Assembly: GCA_900766915.1 (NCBI GenBank)
Contig: CAAFXE010000333.1
Location: 1 to 64,000, forward strand
Direction of reading: 5' to 3'
DNA from: Lachnospiraceae bacterium
Lineage (GTDB): Bacteria; Bacillota; Clostridia; Lachnospirales; Lachnospiraceae
DNA: 64,000 bases
The translations under genes and the position numbers were made by a program. Positions 7,810 through 15,960 of the stretch are shown here, piece after piece; positions within the stretch are counted from its first letter, which is position 1; each line of letters opens with the position of its first letter. The notes under the pieces were generated by a model that was not told the DNA's origin, did not search any database, and saw only the letters and a list, made by a program, of their open reading frames with translations.

Positions 7810-8799
7810 CTATAAATACTGTCTCGTCAGCCTTTCTATCTCACTCTTCATCTGTTCCACTACTTCATCCGGGGATACAATTTTCACCCCTTCACCAAGT
7901 GATATGATCCATCCCAAAAACTGCTTACTGACATGGACGTCTACATTTACGGTAAAATGTGCCTCATCCTCCGGGATCATCATCACATTTTTCCCAAAAC
8001 GGTCGATAATCACACCTGCCAGGTCATTTGCTACCAGCAGCTTCACTTTCTGTTCCTTTCCACCATACATTCCAAAGCTTTTCCTGGCATAATCCGCCAT
8101 GTCCAGTTTTTTAAAGCAATCTTTTCCTTCCCTTTTCTCGTCTGTCATCTGAATGTGAAGCATTTTATCCACGCGGTAATGTTTGATCTTTCCGCCCTCA
8201 GAATCGTATCCTACAAGATAATAATTCTCGTCATCCCAGGAAAGCCCCCATGGGCTGATATGATACCATGCTCCGTTATGCCTTAGTTCCATTTCTTTTT
8301 TCACATTCCATTGAAAATACCGAAATCGGATCTTTTTGTTCTCGGAAATCGCATGATGGATCGCATCTACAGAATAATAAATGCTTTCATTCATTGTCTT
8401 AATTCTTCCAGAAACATATACCTGTCGCTGCAGCTGCATTGCCTCGTATTTGCTAACCAGTTGTTCCAGTTTTTTAATGAGGGCATTGGTCTTGCTTTCT
8501 GTAATGAATTTGGAGGACTGGATAGCATCTACCAGAAGCTTTAGTTCCGGCAGTTCAAAGGTGCGGCTTACCACATGATAATGATAGCGGTTACCCACCT
8601 GCTCTCCTTCCACCTCAATTCCCAGTATCTCAAGGTCACGAAGATCACTATAAATGCTCTTTCGGTCTGCCGTGATATCATATTCTCCCAGCGCATCTAT
8701 GATCTCCGGCATCGTGATATAATGGTCATCATCCGTCCTTTCCAGCATGATCTGGGCAAGACGGTATAATTTGAATTTCTGGTTTGTTCCCTTTGGCAT
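7810..8799 (-). CDS. WYL-domain transcriptional regulator (YafY type)
   Basis: The 329-residue protein has an N-terminal winged helix-turn-helix (about 8-65, with DRKSIYSDLRDLEILGI), a linker, and a WYL domain (about 140-215) with NGAWYHISPWGLSWDDENYYLVGY and the RVDKM signature, then a WCX-like C-terminal extension. WYL proteins bind ligands, often single-stranded nucleic acids, and regulate defence, DNA-damage and other genes. It is not obviously coupled to its neighbours; tdk starts 22 bases downstream and could be co-transcribed. Confidence 0.92.
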   Translation of the reverse strand: MPKGTNQKFKLYRLAQIMLERTDDDHYITMPEIIDALGEYDITADRKSIYSDLRDLEILGIEVEGEQVGNRYHYHVVSRTFELPELKLLVDAIQSSKFITESKTNALIKKLEQLVSKYEAMQLQRQVYVSGRIKTMNESIYYSVDAIHHAISENKKIRFRYFQWNVKKEMELRHNGAWYHISPWGLSWDDENYYLVGYDSEGGKIKHYRVDKMLHIQMTDEKREGKDCFKKLDMADYARKSFGMYGGKEQKVKLLVANDLAGVIIDRFGKNVMMIPEDEAHFTVNVDVHVSKQFLGWIISLGEGVKIVSPDEVVEQMKSEIERLTRQYL

Positions 8800-8847
8800 A
8801 ACACATTTCCTCCCCGTCAGAAATAAATGAACAATACTGTCATAGGA

Positions 8848-9906
8848 TTAACCTTTTGCTTTTTTTGCCATCTTATTTTCATACATATTCCGGTCTGCCT
8901 TGTCAAACAGAACCTGGAATGAGCAGTTTGGAAGCTCCGTGGACAATGCCCAGCCATGTGCATAGCTTACTTCCACAAATTCGCCACCACCGTGATGTAA
9001 CCGGTTAAATTCCTGCACGTCGTTCTTAAGCTGGCTTAGGATTTCCTCCACACCGTCTCTTGAAGCATCATAAATGACCGCCATAAATTCATCTCCGCCA
9101 TATCTTCCAACAAAATGCGGAGCAGGCACTGCATTGCGAAGCAGCCTTGCAAAGTTTGCGATCAGCTGATCTCCCACCGTATGTCCTAACGTATCATTTG
9201 CAATTTTTAAATTGTTCAGGTCGAATACGATACAGGCAACCGGCTTCTGCATTAATTCTGTATCATGAAAGAATTCTTCACAACGGCCTTTATTTGGCAA
9301 TCCTGTGTGTTGGTCCGTGAATGCCTTCTGTTCCAGCTGGTGGTTGCGTCGTCTCATTCTTACAGCTTCCAAAGAACGAATCAACATCATCAGGATCAAA
9401 ATCGTGATATCCGCAGCTGTACCAATTTCCAGACGACGAATCACTGTCGCAATAGATTCCGAATACTTTTCTGCCGCTGAAACGGTCTCATCCGCCATTC
9501 GAAAATACTTTTCACTCATAGCAACAATATTTGTAGATTCATATCCATTTTCCCTGACAAGATAAATTTCATCTTTTAATTGCTGCCAATATTCCATTTG
9601 CACATCCAAATCACTCTGATATACTGCATCATCCAGGCTCACGAGATTATATCTTCCTCTCTCATATTTGAGTCCCTGTAAAATTTCATCCAGATAGGCG
9701 ATCAGGTCATCATTCTCCTGACCCACAATTTCCAGTTTCACTTCACGTTGTGTGGCACCTCTGATAATTCCTGCATAATTAATAACCCTCGCAGTTCCCT
9801 GCAGGCAATTGATCTGATAAATCATCGATGCCACCAATATCATCATAACAATAATCAACGCACTCTGAATAATTGTTACAAATGTTCTTAAGCTTTTTGT
9901 TGTCAT
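8848..9906 (-). CDS. Membrane-bound diguanylate cyclase (GGDEF)
   Basis: The 352-residue product has two membrane segments (about 9-32 and 158-175) enclosing an extracytoplasmic helical sensor of about 125 residues. A GGDEF domain follows (about 190-350) with FTDQHTGLPNKGR at its entry and an intact GRYGGDEFMAV active site, so it should make cyclic di-GMP from two GTP. No RxxD inhibitory site is evident upstream of GGDEF. The start at 9906 is chosen because AGGAG lies eight bases before it; the longer frame from 9945 lacks a site. The ligand sensed is unknown. Confidence 0.9.
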   Translation of the reverse strand: MTTKSLRTFVTIIQSALIIVMMILVASMIYQINCLQGTARVINYAGIIRGATQREVKLEIVGQENDDLIAYLDEILQGLKYERGRYNLVSLDDAVYQSDLDVQMEYWQQLKDEIYLVRENGYESTNIVAMSEKYFRMADETVSAAEKYSESIATVIRRLEIGTAADITILILMMLIRSLEAVRMRRRNHQLEQKAFTDQHTGLPNKGRCEEFFHDTELMQKPVACIVFDLNNLKIANDTLGHTVGDQLIANFARLLRNAVPAPHFVGRYGGDEFMAVIYDASRDGVEEILSQLKNDVQEFNRLHHGGGEFVEVSYAHGWALSTELPNCSFQVLFDKADRNMYENKMAKKAKG

Positions 9907-9982
9907 TGACACTTCTCCTGTTTTTCTAAATATTGGTATATTCACTATATTTTAGTATTTCATTTCTGCAAATACTGTCTCG

Positions 9983-10753
9983 TCAAACGACTTTTGCTAT
10001 ATCCTTTTCATCGGAAGTAATGATGATTTCATCTTCCATATCATTTTCCTTTGACAAAAGCCTCAATAATTTGATACATTTCTCAGGATTGTTCGTGCCG
10101 GTCGCTTTGATCTTTTTCACGAAATTTCTGCTATCTACAAGAAGTCTCTTATATTTCTTTTCTGCTATTTCAACAAATGCATTTGGTATTGCATTCCGGA
10201 TAATATCCCACTCCTGTAGTTTCTCTATAAGCAGGCATTTAATATAATTTTTCTGATATTTATCCAATTTGTCATATTCCGGGTAGCCAAACATGAGCTC
10301 TGCAGCCTGTATCATAACTACATCCTGCATGTACTCCACAAGATTAATTTCCAAGTCATATAATTCTTTATTGATCACCGGATCCATGATTGCATTGGAA
10401 AGAATGGCCGCACTTGTAATATCCTTTTGCTCTTTGCTTATCAGTCGAACCTTTGGATATCCTTTTTCCGCATAATAATAATGGCCAAACTCATGCGCTA
10501 TTTCTGTCAGAGTTCTGGAACTATCCGGAACTCCCCTCATCAGGATAAAATAACAAATCCCGTCAATGGCCATGGCACGCATGCTGGCATTCATATCCGG
10601 CTTGATAAAGAAGAATACCGGCAATGATAACTCCTTCATCCTCTTCCTGATATATTCCAATGCTGCTTTATTTTCCGCAAAACTCAATGTGGAAATATCA
10701 TAATAGGTTGCCTGAAACTGGTTCTCAATATGCTTTATTAACTCTGCTTTCAC
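9983..10753 (-). CDS. ImmA/IrrE-like zinc metallopeptidase
   Basis: The 256-residue product carries the zinc-metallopeptidase motif HEFGH (TLTEIAHEFGHYYYAEKGY, near residue 89) with later acidic helices. The size and the spacing of the helices after HEFGH match the ImmA/IrrE group often found with mobile elements or stress regulators. No helix-turn-helix partner gene is seen next to it. Start is GTG at 10753 with GAGGA eight bases upstream. Substrate unknown; the family call rests mainly on the HExxH motif and general size. Confidence 0.65.
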   Translation of the reverse strand: MKAELIKHIENQFQATYYDISTLSFAENKAALEYIRKRMKELSLPVFFFIKPDMNASMRAMAIDGICYFILMRGVPDSSRTLTEIAHEFGHYYYAEKGYPKVRLISKEQKDITSAAILSNAIMDPVINKELYDLEINLVEYMQDVVMIQAAELMFGYPEYDKLDKYQKNYIKCLLIEKLQEWDIIRNAIPNAFVEIAEKKYKRLLVDSRNFVKKIKATGTNNPEKCIKLLRLLSKENDMEDEIIITSDEKDIAKVV

Positions 10754-10906
10754 GATAAAATTCCTCTTACTGTTTATTCTTTTAGACTATTCTCATTTTA
10801 CCTTTTCACCTAAAAATAAGCAAATTATTTTGTAGCAAACTGGGATGTATATTTACTTGCTTCATTCCCATAGCAAAAGCTTTTCTGCATGTTTCTATTA
10901 TCGTTT

Positions 10907-11692
10907 TCAAAGGTATCTTTCTGCTAACTGTTCTACGATTTTTGAATTCAACACGCTCTGCTCGGTTTCAAAAGTAAGCATTAAGCGCTCCCCTATGTAA
11001 ATACCGTTATTTTGATAAGACTCTATTTTATACACTGCTTTTCTGGCATAGTCCGGCTTATCCATCATTCCCTCATGCTCCCAGTAAATCTCTTGCCCTG
11101 TTTTCTTCGATAAAAAAGTAAAATCAGGATATACAATACCATAACCTTTTAAATGCAATGGTTTTTCGTATCTATAAAGTATGTTTTTCCGATAGAAGAA
11201 ATCAGCAAGTATTTTCTCCGATTTTGACCTTACTCTCTCACCCTTTTCCGTAAGAATCAGTGGTGTACCTTCTTGAAATTCTTTTCCTTCGTATTCTTCC
11301 AAATACCATTCTGCAAGCGTTTGTTCCCATGTAGGCTCAACAGGAATAACTAAAGCTTGCCTTTCTTTGTTCAGGGATTTATAAACTTGCTCTATTTCGT
11401 CGTCGGAATATTCCTTTGTCATTTTTTTAATTTGTTTCAGCATAGTCTCAGCTTTTTTTAGCACTTTCATATCATAGGTCTTTTGTGCAAGTTGCCTCGG
11501 TAATCGTTCCTCAACTTTTGGTATATAAATTCCATTGGAACCATCAGTACATTGATAATAACGTATATTGTTTCTATCTTTCGAAATACGTAGATGTCCA
11601 TCTGGCACCGATTCTAATCTTTCTTTAACTTGATTTACGATTGTTTCCAGATGATTTTGTTCCTTTAAAAGCATTGTTTTTAAACCATTCAT
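10907..11692 (-). CDS. PD-(D/E)XK nuclease-like protein, function unknown
   Basis: The 261-residue product has a helical N-terminal half and a C-terminal half that looks like a PD-(D/E)XK core: RSKSEKILADFFYRK (conserved Glu in helix 1), then YPDFTFL and, after a turn, IYWEHEGMMDKPDY. The E-PDF-ExE spacing fits the fold, with the usual Lys replaced. Cleavage is therefore plausible but unproven. The start has GAGGT seven bases upstream. It is monocistronic, and its 5' flank is the 53-nt repeat array (11742-12290), the only gene that faces away from it on this side. Confidence 0.6.
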   Translation of the reverse strand: MNGLKTMLLKEQNHLETIVNQVKERLESVPDGHLRISKDRNNIRYYQCTDGSNGIYIPKVEERLPRQLAQKTYDMKVLKKAETMLKQIKKMTKEYSDDEIEQVYKSLNKERQALVIPVEPTWEQTLAEWYLEEYEGKEFQEGTPLILTEKGERVRSKSEKILADFFYRKNILYRYEKPLHLKGYGIVYPDFTFLSKKTGQEIYWEHEGMMDKPDYARKAVYKIESYQNNGIYIGERLMLTFETEQSVLNSKIVEQLAERYL

Positions 11693-11741
11693 TGTTTTTA
11701 CCTCTTTTTCATGACTTTTTTGGGAAATGTTGGAATTACAG

Positions 11742-12290
11742 TCAACTTTTAAGCATTGCCTCGTTGACTAGTTTTCTAATTTGGAGAATTATGGTCAAGT
11801 TCTGGGAGAGAATTAACTGACTTGTTTTTTGATTTTAGAGATTTCAATCAATTGATTACTGTATCTTGATTGACCTATTTAAGGATTTTTAAAATCTCGA
11901 TCACCTACTTGCAACATCTTGATTGACCTAAAATAGAATTTTCAAAAATGTAATCACCTGTTTAATACATCTTGATTGGCTAGAATTGAGATTTTTTAAG
12001 TTTCAGTCAATGAATTGCTGCTACTATGTTGACTGAAATTATATTTTTGGAAAAATCAAGTCAATGATTTACTGCTACCATGTTGACCGGAATTATATTT
12101 TAAAAAAATTCAGGCAATGATTTGCTTCTACCGTGTTGACTGGAATCTTATTTTTGGAAAATTCAGATAATAATTTGCTCCACTGAAATGACTGGATTTT
12201 CAAATTCATGAAACTAAGGTCATTCCATGGCAACCATTGATTTGACTGGATTGTAGAAAAACAGATTTACGGTCAATTCTGACCGAATAT
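11742..12290. repeat. Tandem array of ten degenerate 53-nt units plus partial ends
   Basis: Unit starts are 11742, 11795, 11848, 11901, 11954, 12007, 12061, 12114, 12167 and 12220, with a partial unit at 12273 and a partial one before 11742. The period is 53 with one 54. Most units start TCAA or TCAC and have TTGACT or TTGACC near position 23, with an AT-rich second half; other positions vary. Inverted arms flank a 14-18 nt loop in several units: AGTCAAC/GTTGACT (11740 and 11763), TCAATCAA/TTGATTGA (11844 and 11866), CAGTCAA/TTGACTG (12004 and 12029). No open frame crosses it and 53 is not a multiple of three. This accounts for most of the 704-base gap between 11692 and 12397. Confidence 0.85.
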
Positions 12291-12297
12291 GAAGAAA

Positions 12298-12323
12298 TCC
12301 CGGAAGCAAAATTGCCTCCGGGA
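12298..12323 (-). terminator. Intrinsic terminator of the rplM-rpsI operon
   Basis: An inverted repeat TCCCGGA...TCCGGGA extended by GCAA/TTGC with one mismatch between, followed on the minus strand by TTTCTTC. It lies about 75 bases after the rpsI stop. A second short hairpin (GAGAAAAC/GTTTTCTC, 12357-12375) lies between it and rpsI. Confidence 0.75.
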
Positions 12324-12396
12324 CAAAATTCTTTTTGATATTTTTGAAACAGACTCGAGAAAACTTCGTTTTCTCTCGTTGTCGCTTTGCTCCAGA

Positions 12397-12789
12397 TTAT
12401 CGTTTGCTGAACTGTGGTGCACGACGAGCTGCTTTGAGACCGTATTTCTTTCTTTCTTTCATTCTTGGATCACGTGTTAAGTATCCAGTTTTCTTAAGAA
12501 CTGGTCTGTAGTCGTTGTCTGCTTTTAACAGGGCTCTTGCGATACCGTGTCTAACAGCACCAGCCTGTCCTGTGTATCCGCCACCGTGTACGTTTACGAT
12601 TACGTCGAATTTATCTACGTTATCTGTAGCAACTAATGGCTGACGAACGATAACTTTTAATGTTTCAAGACCGAAATATTCGTCGATGCTTCTTTTATTA
12701 ATTGTGATATTACCTGTACCTGGTACAAGATATACTCTAGCGATAGATTTTTTTCTTCTTCCTGTTCCGTAGAATTTTGTTGTAGCCAC
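12397..12789 (-). CDS. rpsI: 30S ribosomal protein S9 (uS9)
   Basis: At 130 residues it is full length for uS9, with FYGTGRRKKSIARV at the start, GGGYTGQAGAVRHGIARAL in the middle and the conserved C-terminus RRAPQFSKR, whose terminal Arg reaches the P-site tRNA. The start codon is GTG, supported by TAGGAGG upstream. It follows rplM by 16 bases, the universal rplM-rpsI pair. Confidence 0.98.
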   Translation of the reverse strand: MATTKFYGTGRRKKSIARVYLVPGTGNITINKRSIDEYFGLETLKVIVRQPLVATDNVDKFDVIVNVHGGGYTGQAGAVRHGIARALLKADNDYRPVLKKTGYLTRDPRMKERKKYGLKAARRAPQFSKR

Positions 12790-12805
12790 TGTAATTACCT
12801 CCTAA

Positions 12806-13234
12806 TTAAAATGTTAATACTTCTGGTTTCTGAGCTGCATGATCGTGTTCAGCACCAGCGTATACATGAAGTTTTGTGTACATCTGTCTTCCTAAAGGTC
12901 CCTTTGGAAGCATACCCTTTACAGCGAGCTCGATAACTCTTTCAGGTTTTTTAGCCATCATTTCACGTAAAGTAGTTTCTTTCATACCACCTACGTAATC
13001 TGAGTGATGATAGTAGATTTTCTGATCTAATTTCTTACCAGTCACTTTGATTTTTTCAGCGTTAACTACGATTACATAATCACCTGTATCAACGTGTGGT
13101 GTGAATTCCGGTTTATTTTTACCTCTTAATACTTTAGCAACTTCAGATGCTAAACGACCTAATGTTAAGCCTGTAGCGTCAACTACATACCATTTTCTTT
13201 CAATCTTTGCTGGGTTAGCCATAAAAGTTTTCAT
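12806..13234 (-). CDS. rplM: 50S ribosomal protein L13 (uL13)
   Basis: With the start at 13234 the protein is 142 residues, normal for uL13: MKTFMANPAKIERKWYVVDA, GRLAS, and GMLPKGPLGRQMYTKLHVYAG near the end. AGGAGG lies six bases upstream of 13234; the longer frame to 13309 would run through the regulatory leader and is rejected. First gene of the rplM-rpsI operon, preceded by a structured leader and a consensus promoter. Confidence 0.98.
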   Translation of the reverse strand: MKTFMANPAKIERKWYVVDATGLTLGRLASEVAKVLRGKNKPEFTPHVDTGDYVIVVNAEKIKVTGKKLDQKIYYHHSDYVGGMKETTLREMMAKKPERVIELAVKGMLPKGPLGRQMYTKLHVYAGAEHDHAAQKPEVLTF

Positions 13235-13279
13235 CGGTTTCCTCCTATTTAATAAAAGAACTTTCTTTAATTCTATAGC

Positions 13280-13317
13280 AAAAATGTTGTTACCGGGGCT
13301 TTGGCTCAAACATTTTT
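13280..13317 (-). promoter_or_regulatory. L13-type ribosomal protein leader hairpin
   Basis: A perfect 9-bp stem (AAAAATGTT with AACATTTTT) encloses a 20-base GC-rich loop, between the promoter and the rplM ribosome site. L13 leaders of this kind regulate rplM-rpsI by protein feedback in Firmicutes; membership is inferred from position and shape, not from a covariance search. Confidence 0.55.
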
Positions 13318-13338
13318 ATCCATTTCACATGCTGTAAC

Positions 13339-13368
13339 ATTATATTACAGCTTTTCACCTATTGTCAA
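13339..13368 (-). promoter_or_regulatory. Consensus sigma-A promoter of rplM-rpsI
   Basis: On the minus strand TTGACA (13363-13368) and TATAAT (13339-13344) are separated by 18 bases. Both hexamers match the consensus perfectly. Transcription would start about 95 bases before the rplM start. Confidence 0.85.
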
Positions 13369-13387
13369 TCCTTTTTTTCAACACTTT

Positions 13388-14188
13388 TCATTGTTTTTCA
13401 AGCTTTCCAGAGCCAGCCTCCAAAATGTCTGGCTCTGAACAGTTATCATATTCCGGGTAGCAAATTTGTACAAGTGTAAGACCCCTGGCCGGTGCGGTAG
13501 GTCCCGCCAGTGTACGGTCCTTTCTGCGTATAATTTCCGGAATGTCAGAAGGTGCGATCTGACCGCTTCCCACCTTTAAAAGTGTTCCGGCAATGATCCG
13601 TACCATATTGTATAAAAATCCATTTCCCGTAATGGAAATCACAAGAAGCTCCCCTTCTTTTTTGATATGAAGATCATAAATGGTTCTTACAGTACTTTCC
13701 ACCTGGGTTCCGGCTGCACAAAAGGATGCAAAGTCGTGCTCTCCCCTGAAATACCCGCATGCCTCCTTCATTTTCTCTATATTTAACTTCTCATAAGTAA
13801 AATGTGCATAGAGACGGTACTGCGGAAGAGGCAGATTACGATTTAAAATACGGTATTCATAGGTCTTTACCGTATCCTGATGTCTCGGATGAAAATCTGC
13901 CGGCACCTCGCAGGAATGCTGAATCCGGATATCCTCCGGAAGCCTTGCATTTAATGCATAAACAAACTTTTCTGCCGGAATCCGGCTGTTGGTATCAAAC
14001 ACATACACATTTCCCAGGGCATGAACACCTGCATCGGTTCTGCTGGCACCTATGAGATTGATTTCTTCCTTTAAAAGAGAGGAGAGTTCTGCCTTTAGAA
14101 CTCCCTCGATGGTTACACCATTATTTTGAATCTGTGACCCATGATAGTTGGTACCATCATAGGCTGTCACAAGTTTAATCCTTTTCAT
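13388..14188 (-). CDS. truA: tRNA pseudouridine synthase A
   Basis: The 266-residue protein has the TruA signature: VTAYDGTNYHGSQIQ at the N-terminus, the catalytic-Asp motif GASRTDAGVHA near residue 48, and NGFLYNMVRIIAGTL near 190. It converts uridines 38-40 of the anticodon stem to pseudouridine. It sits in its standard Firmicutes position between ecfT and rplM, but rplM has its own promoter. Confidence 0.97.
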   Translation of the reverse strand: MKRIKLVTAYDGTNYHGSQIQNNGVTIEGVLKAELSSLLKEEINLIGASRTDAGVHALGNVYVFDTNSRIPAEKFVYALNARLPEDIRIQHSCEVPADFHPRHQDTVKTYEYRILNRNLPLPQYRLYAHFTYEKLNIEKMKEACGYFRGEHDFASFCAAGTQVESTVRTIYDLHIKKEGELLVISITGNGFLYNMVRIIAGTLLKVGSGQIAPSDIPEIIRRKDRTLAGPTAPARGLTLVQICYPEYDNCSEPDILEAGSGKLEKQ

Positions 14189-14201
14189 AAGACCTCATTA
14201 C

Positions 14202-14999
14202 TTAAAACATTCTGCCCGCAATGATCATCACAACCAGATAAACGATTAAAATTCCATAGGCAATATGGTCTCTTCTCTCATAGCGAAGAGGTTTCATTTT
14301 TGTACGTCCGTCTCCGCCCCGATAGCATCTTGCTTCCATGGCCATGGCAAGGTCATTGGCACGGCGAAAAGCTGAGATAAACAATGGTACCAGAATCGGA
14401 ATCATTGCCTTTGCTTTCTTTATCAGGCTGCCGGTTTCAAAATCTGCACCACGGGCTTTCTGTGCCTTCATGATACGGTCTGTTTCTTCCATTAAAATCG
14501 GAATGAAACGAAGGGCGATGGACATCATCATTGCGATTTCGTGTACCGGAACCTTTATTTTTCTCAAAGGTCCCATAATACTTTCCAGTCCGTCTGTCAG
14601 GTCATTTGGAGTGGTGATCAGTGTCATCAGGGATGCACCAACCACAAGATAAATCAGTCGAAGAGCCATAAAAAAGGCAACCGAAAGTCCTTCTTTTGTG
14701 ACTTTCAAAAAGCCCAGCTGAAAAATCACTTCCCCGCTTGTCAAAAACAGGTTAAAGCTTACGGTGAGCATTAAAATAATAATGATTGCCTTTAAGCTTT
14801 TCATGATCATTTTAAAGGGCACCTTACTCATCCTGATCACAATGGCAAGACACACCGTTGCGATTCCATAGGCCACAAGACCTTTTCCCGCAAACAGGGA
14901 AATTAAAAATACAAATGTTCCTACCAGTTTTACCCTCGGATCCAGCTTATGCAGCAGGGAATCCGCAGGATAGTACTGTCCGATGGTTATATCTCTCAT
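14202..14999 (-). CDS. ecfT: ECF transporter transmembrane subunit EcfT
   Basis: A 265-residue membrane protein (five or six hydrophobic segments) starting MRDITIGQYYPADSLLHKLDPRVKL, the typical EcfT opening. It has the paired Ala-Arg-Gly coupling helices near the C-terminal side (MKAQKARGADFE and AMEARCYRGG). EcfT links the EcfA1/EcfA2 ATPases to exchangeable substrate-binding S components for vitamins and metals encoded elsewhere. Confidence 0.96.
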   Translation of the reverse strand: MRDITIGQYYPADSLLHKLDPRVKLVGTFVFLISLFAGKGLVAYGIATVCLAIVIRMSKVPFKMIMKSLKAIIIILMLTVSFNLFLTSGEVIFQLGFLKVTKEGLSVAFFMALRLIYLVVGASLMTLITTPNDLTDGLESIMGPLRKIKVPVHEIAMMMSIALRFIPILMEETDRIMKAQKARGADFETGSLIKKAKAMIPILVPLFISAFRRANDLAMAMEARCYRGGDGRTKMKPLRYERRDHIAYGILIVYLVVMIIAGRMF

Positions 15000-15105
15000 T
15001 TTTCCTAAATCCTATTTTCTATAATACTTTATTACTTGTAACTGTTCACTCCGTTCCGGTAACAGGCGAAAACCTTTGCGTAGTTGTGGCGTCTGCACAT
15101 GAACA

Positions 15106-15960
15106 TTACTTTCTCTCCATGTAAACTCTGTAGATCTCCTCAGCTGCCTCCTCGATGGTGGTGGCATCTGTTTCCACACCAAAGCCTTTCTCTGACAGTG
15201 CATTCATAATGTATGTCACCTGAGGTGCTGCCAGGCCAATCTTCTCCAGCTCCTGATAATGAGAAAAGACTTCCTTGGGAGTTCCGTCATACATCGCTTC
15301 TCCCTGATTCATCACAATGATACGGCCCACATATTTTGCCACATCTTCCATACTGTGAGACACTAAAATAATGGTAATATGAGACTCTTCATGGAGCTTT
15401 TTGATCTGATCTAAAATATCATCGCGGCCTTTGGGATCAAGTCCTGCTGTCGGCTCGTCCAGAATCAAAACATCCGGTTCCATAGCCAGAACGCCTGCAA
15501 TGGCAACTCTTCGTTTCTGTCCGCCGGACAGTTCAAAGGGAGACTGATGATAATATTTTTCTTTTAAACCTACCATCTGAAGTGCTTTTTTTGCTCTTTC
15601 TTCTGCCTCTTCTTTGGAAAGTCCCTGATTTTTGGGGCCAAAGCATACATCCGTTAAAACATCGATTTCAAAAAGCTGATGTTCCGGATACTGGAATACG
15701 AGACCCACCTTGCTGCGAAGCTCTTTCATGGAATAGCCTTCCCGGTAAATATTTTCTCCGTTATAATAGATTGCTCCGCCGGTAGCTTTCATCAGTCCAT
15801 TCAAATGTTGTACAAGCGTAGATTTTCCGGAACCTGTATGACCGATGAGACCGATAAACTCTCCGTCCCTGATTTCCAGATTGATATTCTTTAATGCATG
15901 AATTTCGTAAGCTGTACCGGGACTATAAGTAAAGCTTACATTTTCTAATTTCATTGACAT
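15106..15960 (-). CDS. ecfA2: ECF transporter ATPase EcfA2
   Basis: The 284-residue ABC ATPase has Walker A GHTGSGKST near residue 40, signature LSGGQKRRVAIAGVL near 140, Walker B LILDEPTAGLD and the H-loop SHSMEDV. The Q-loop is QYPEHQLFEIDV, typical of EcfA2. It overlaps the end of ecfA1 by 10 bases. A second ATG at 15954 overlaps the ecfA1 stop as ATGA and could be the actual start. About 106 bases separate it from ecfT. Confidence 0.96.
   Translation of the reverse strand: MSMKLENVSFTYSPGTAYEIHALKNINLEIRDGEFIGLIGHTGSGKSTLVQHLNGLMKATGGAIYYNGENIYREGYSMKELRSKVGLVFQYPEHQLFEIDVLTDVCFGPKNQGLSKEEAEERAKKALQMVGLKEKYYHQSPFELSGGQKRRVAIAGVLAMEPDVLILDEPTAGLDPKGRDDILDQIKKLHEESHITIILVSHSMEDVAKYVGRIIVMNQGEAMYDGTPKEVFSHYQELEKIGLAAPQVTYIMNALSEKGFGVETDATTIEEAAEEIYRVYMERK

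Noticed and set aside
11742..12290. CRISPR or TIGR-like guide array
   Set aside because: No strictly conserved repeat, no cas or Nop-domain gene; unit halves vary too much. Kept as a degenerate tandem array instead.
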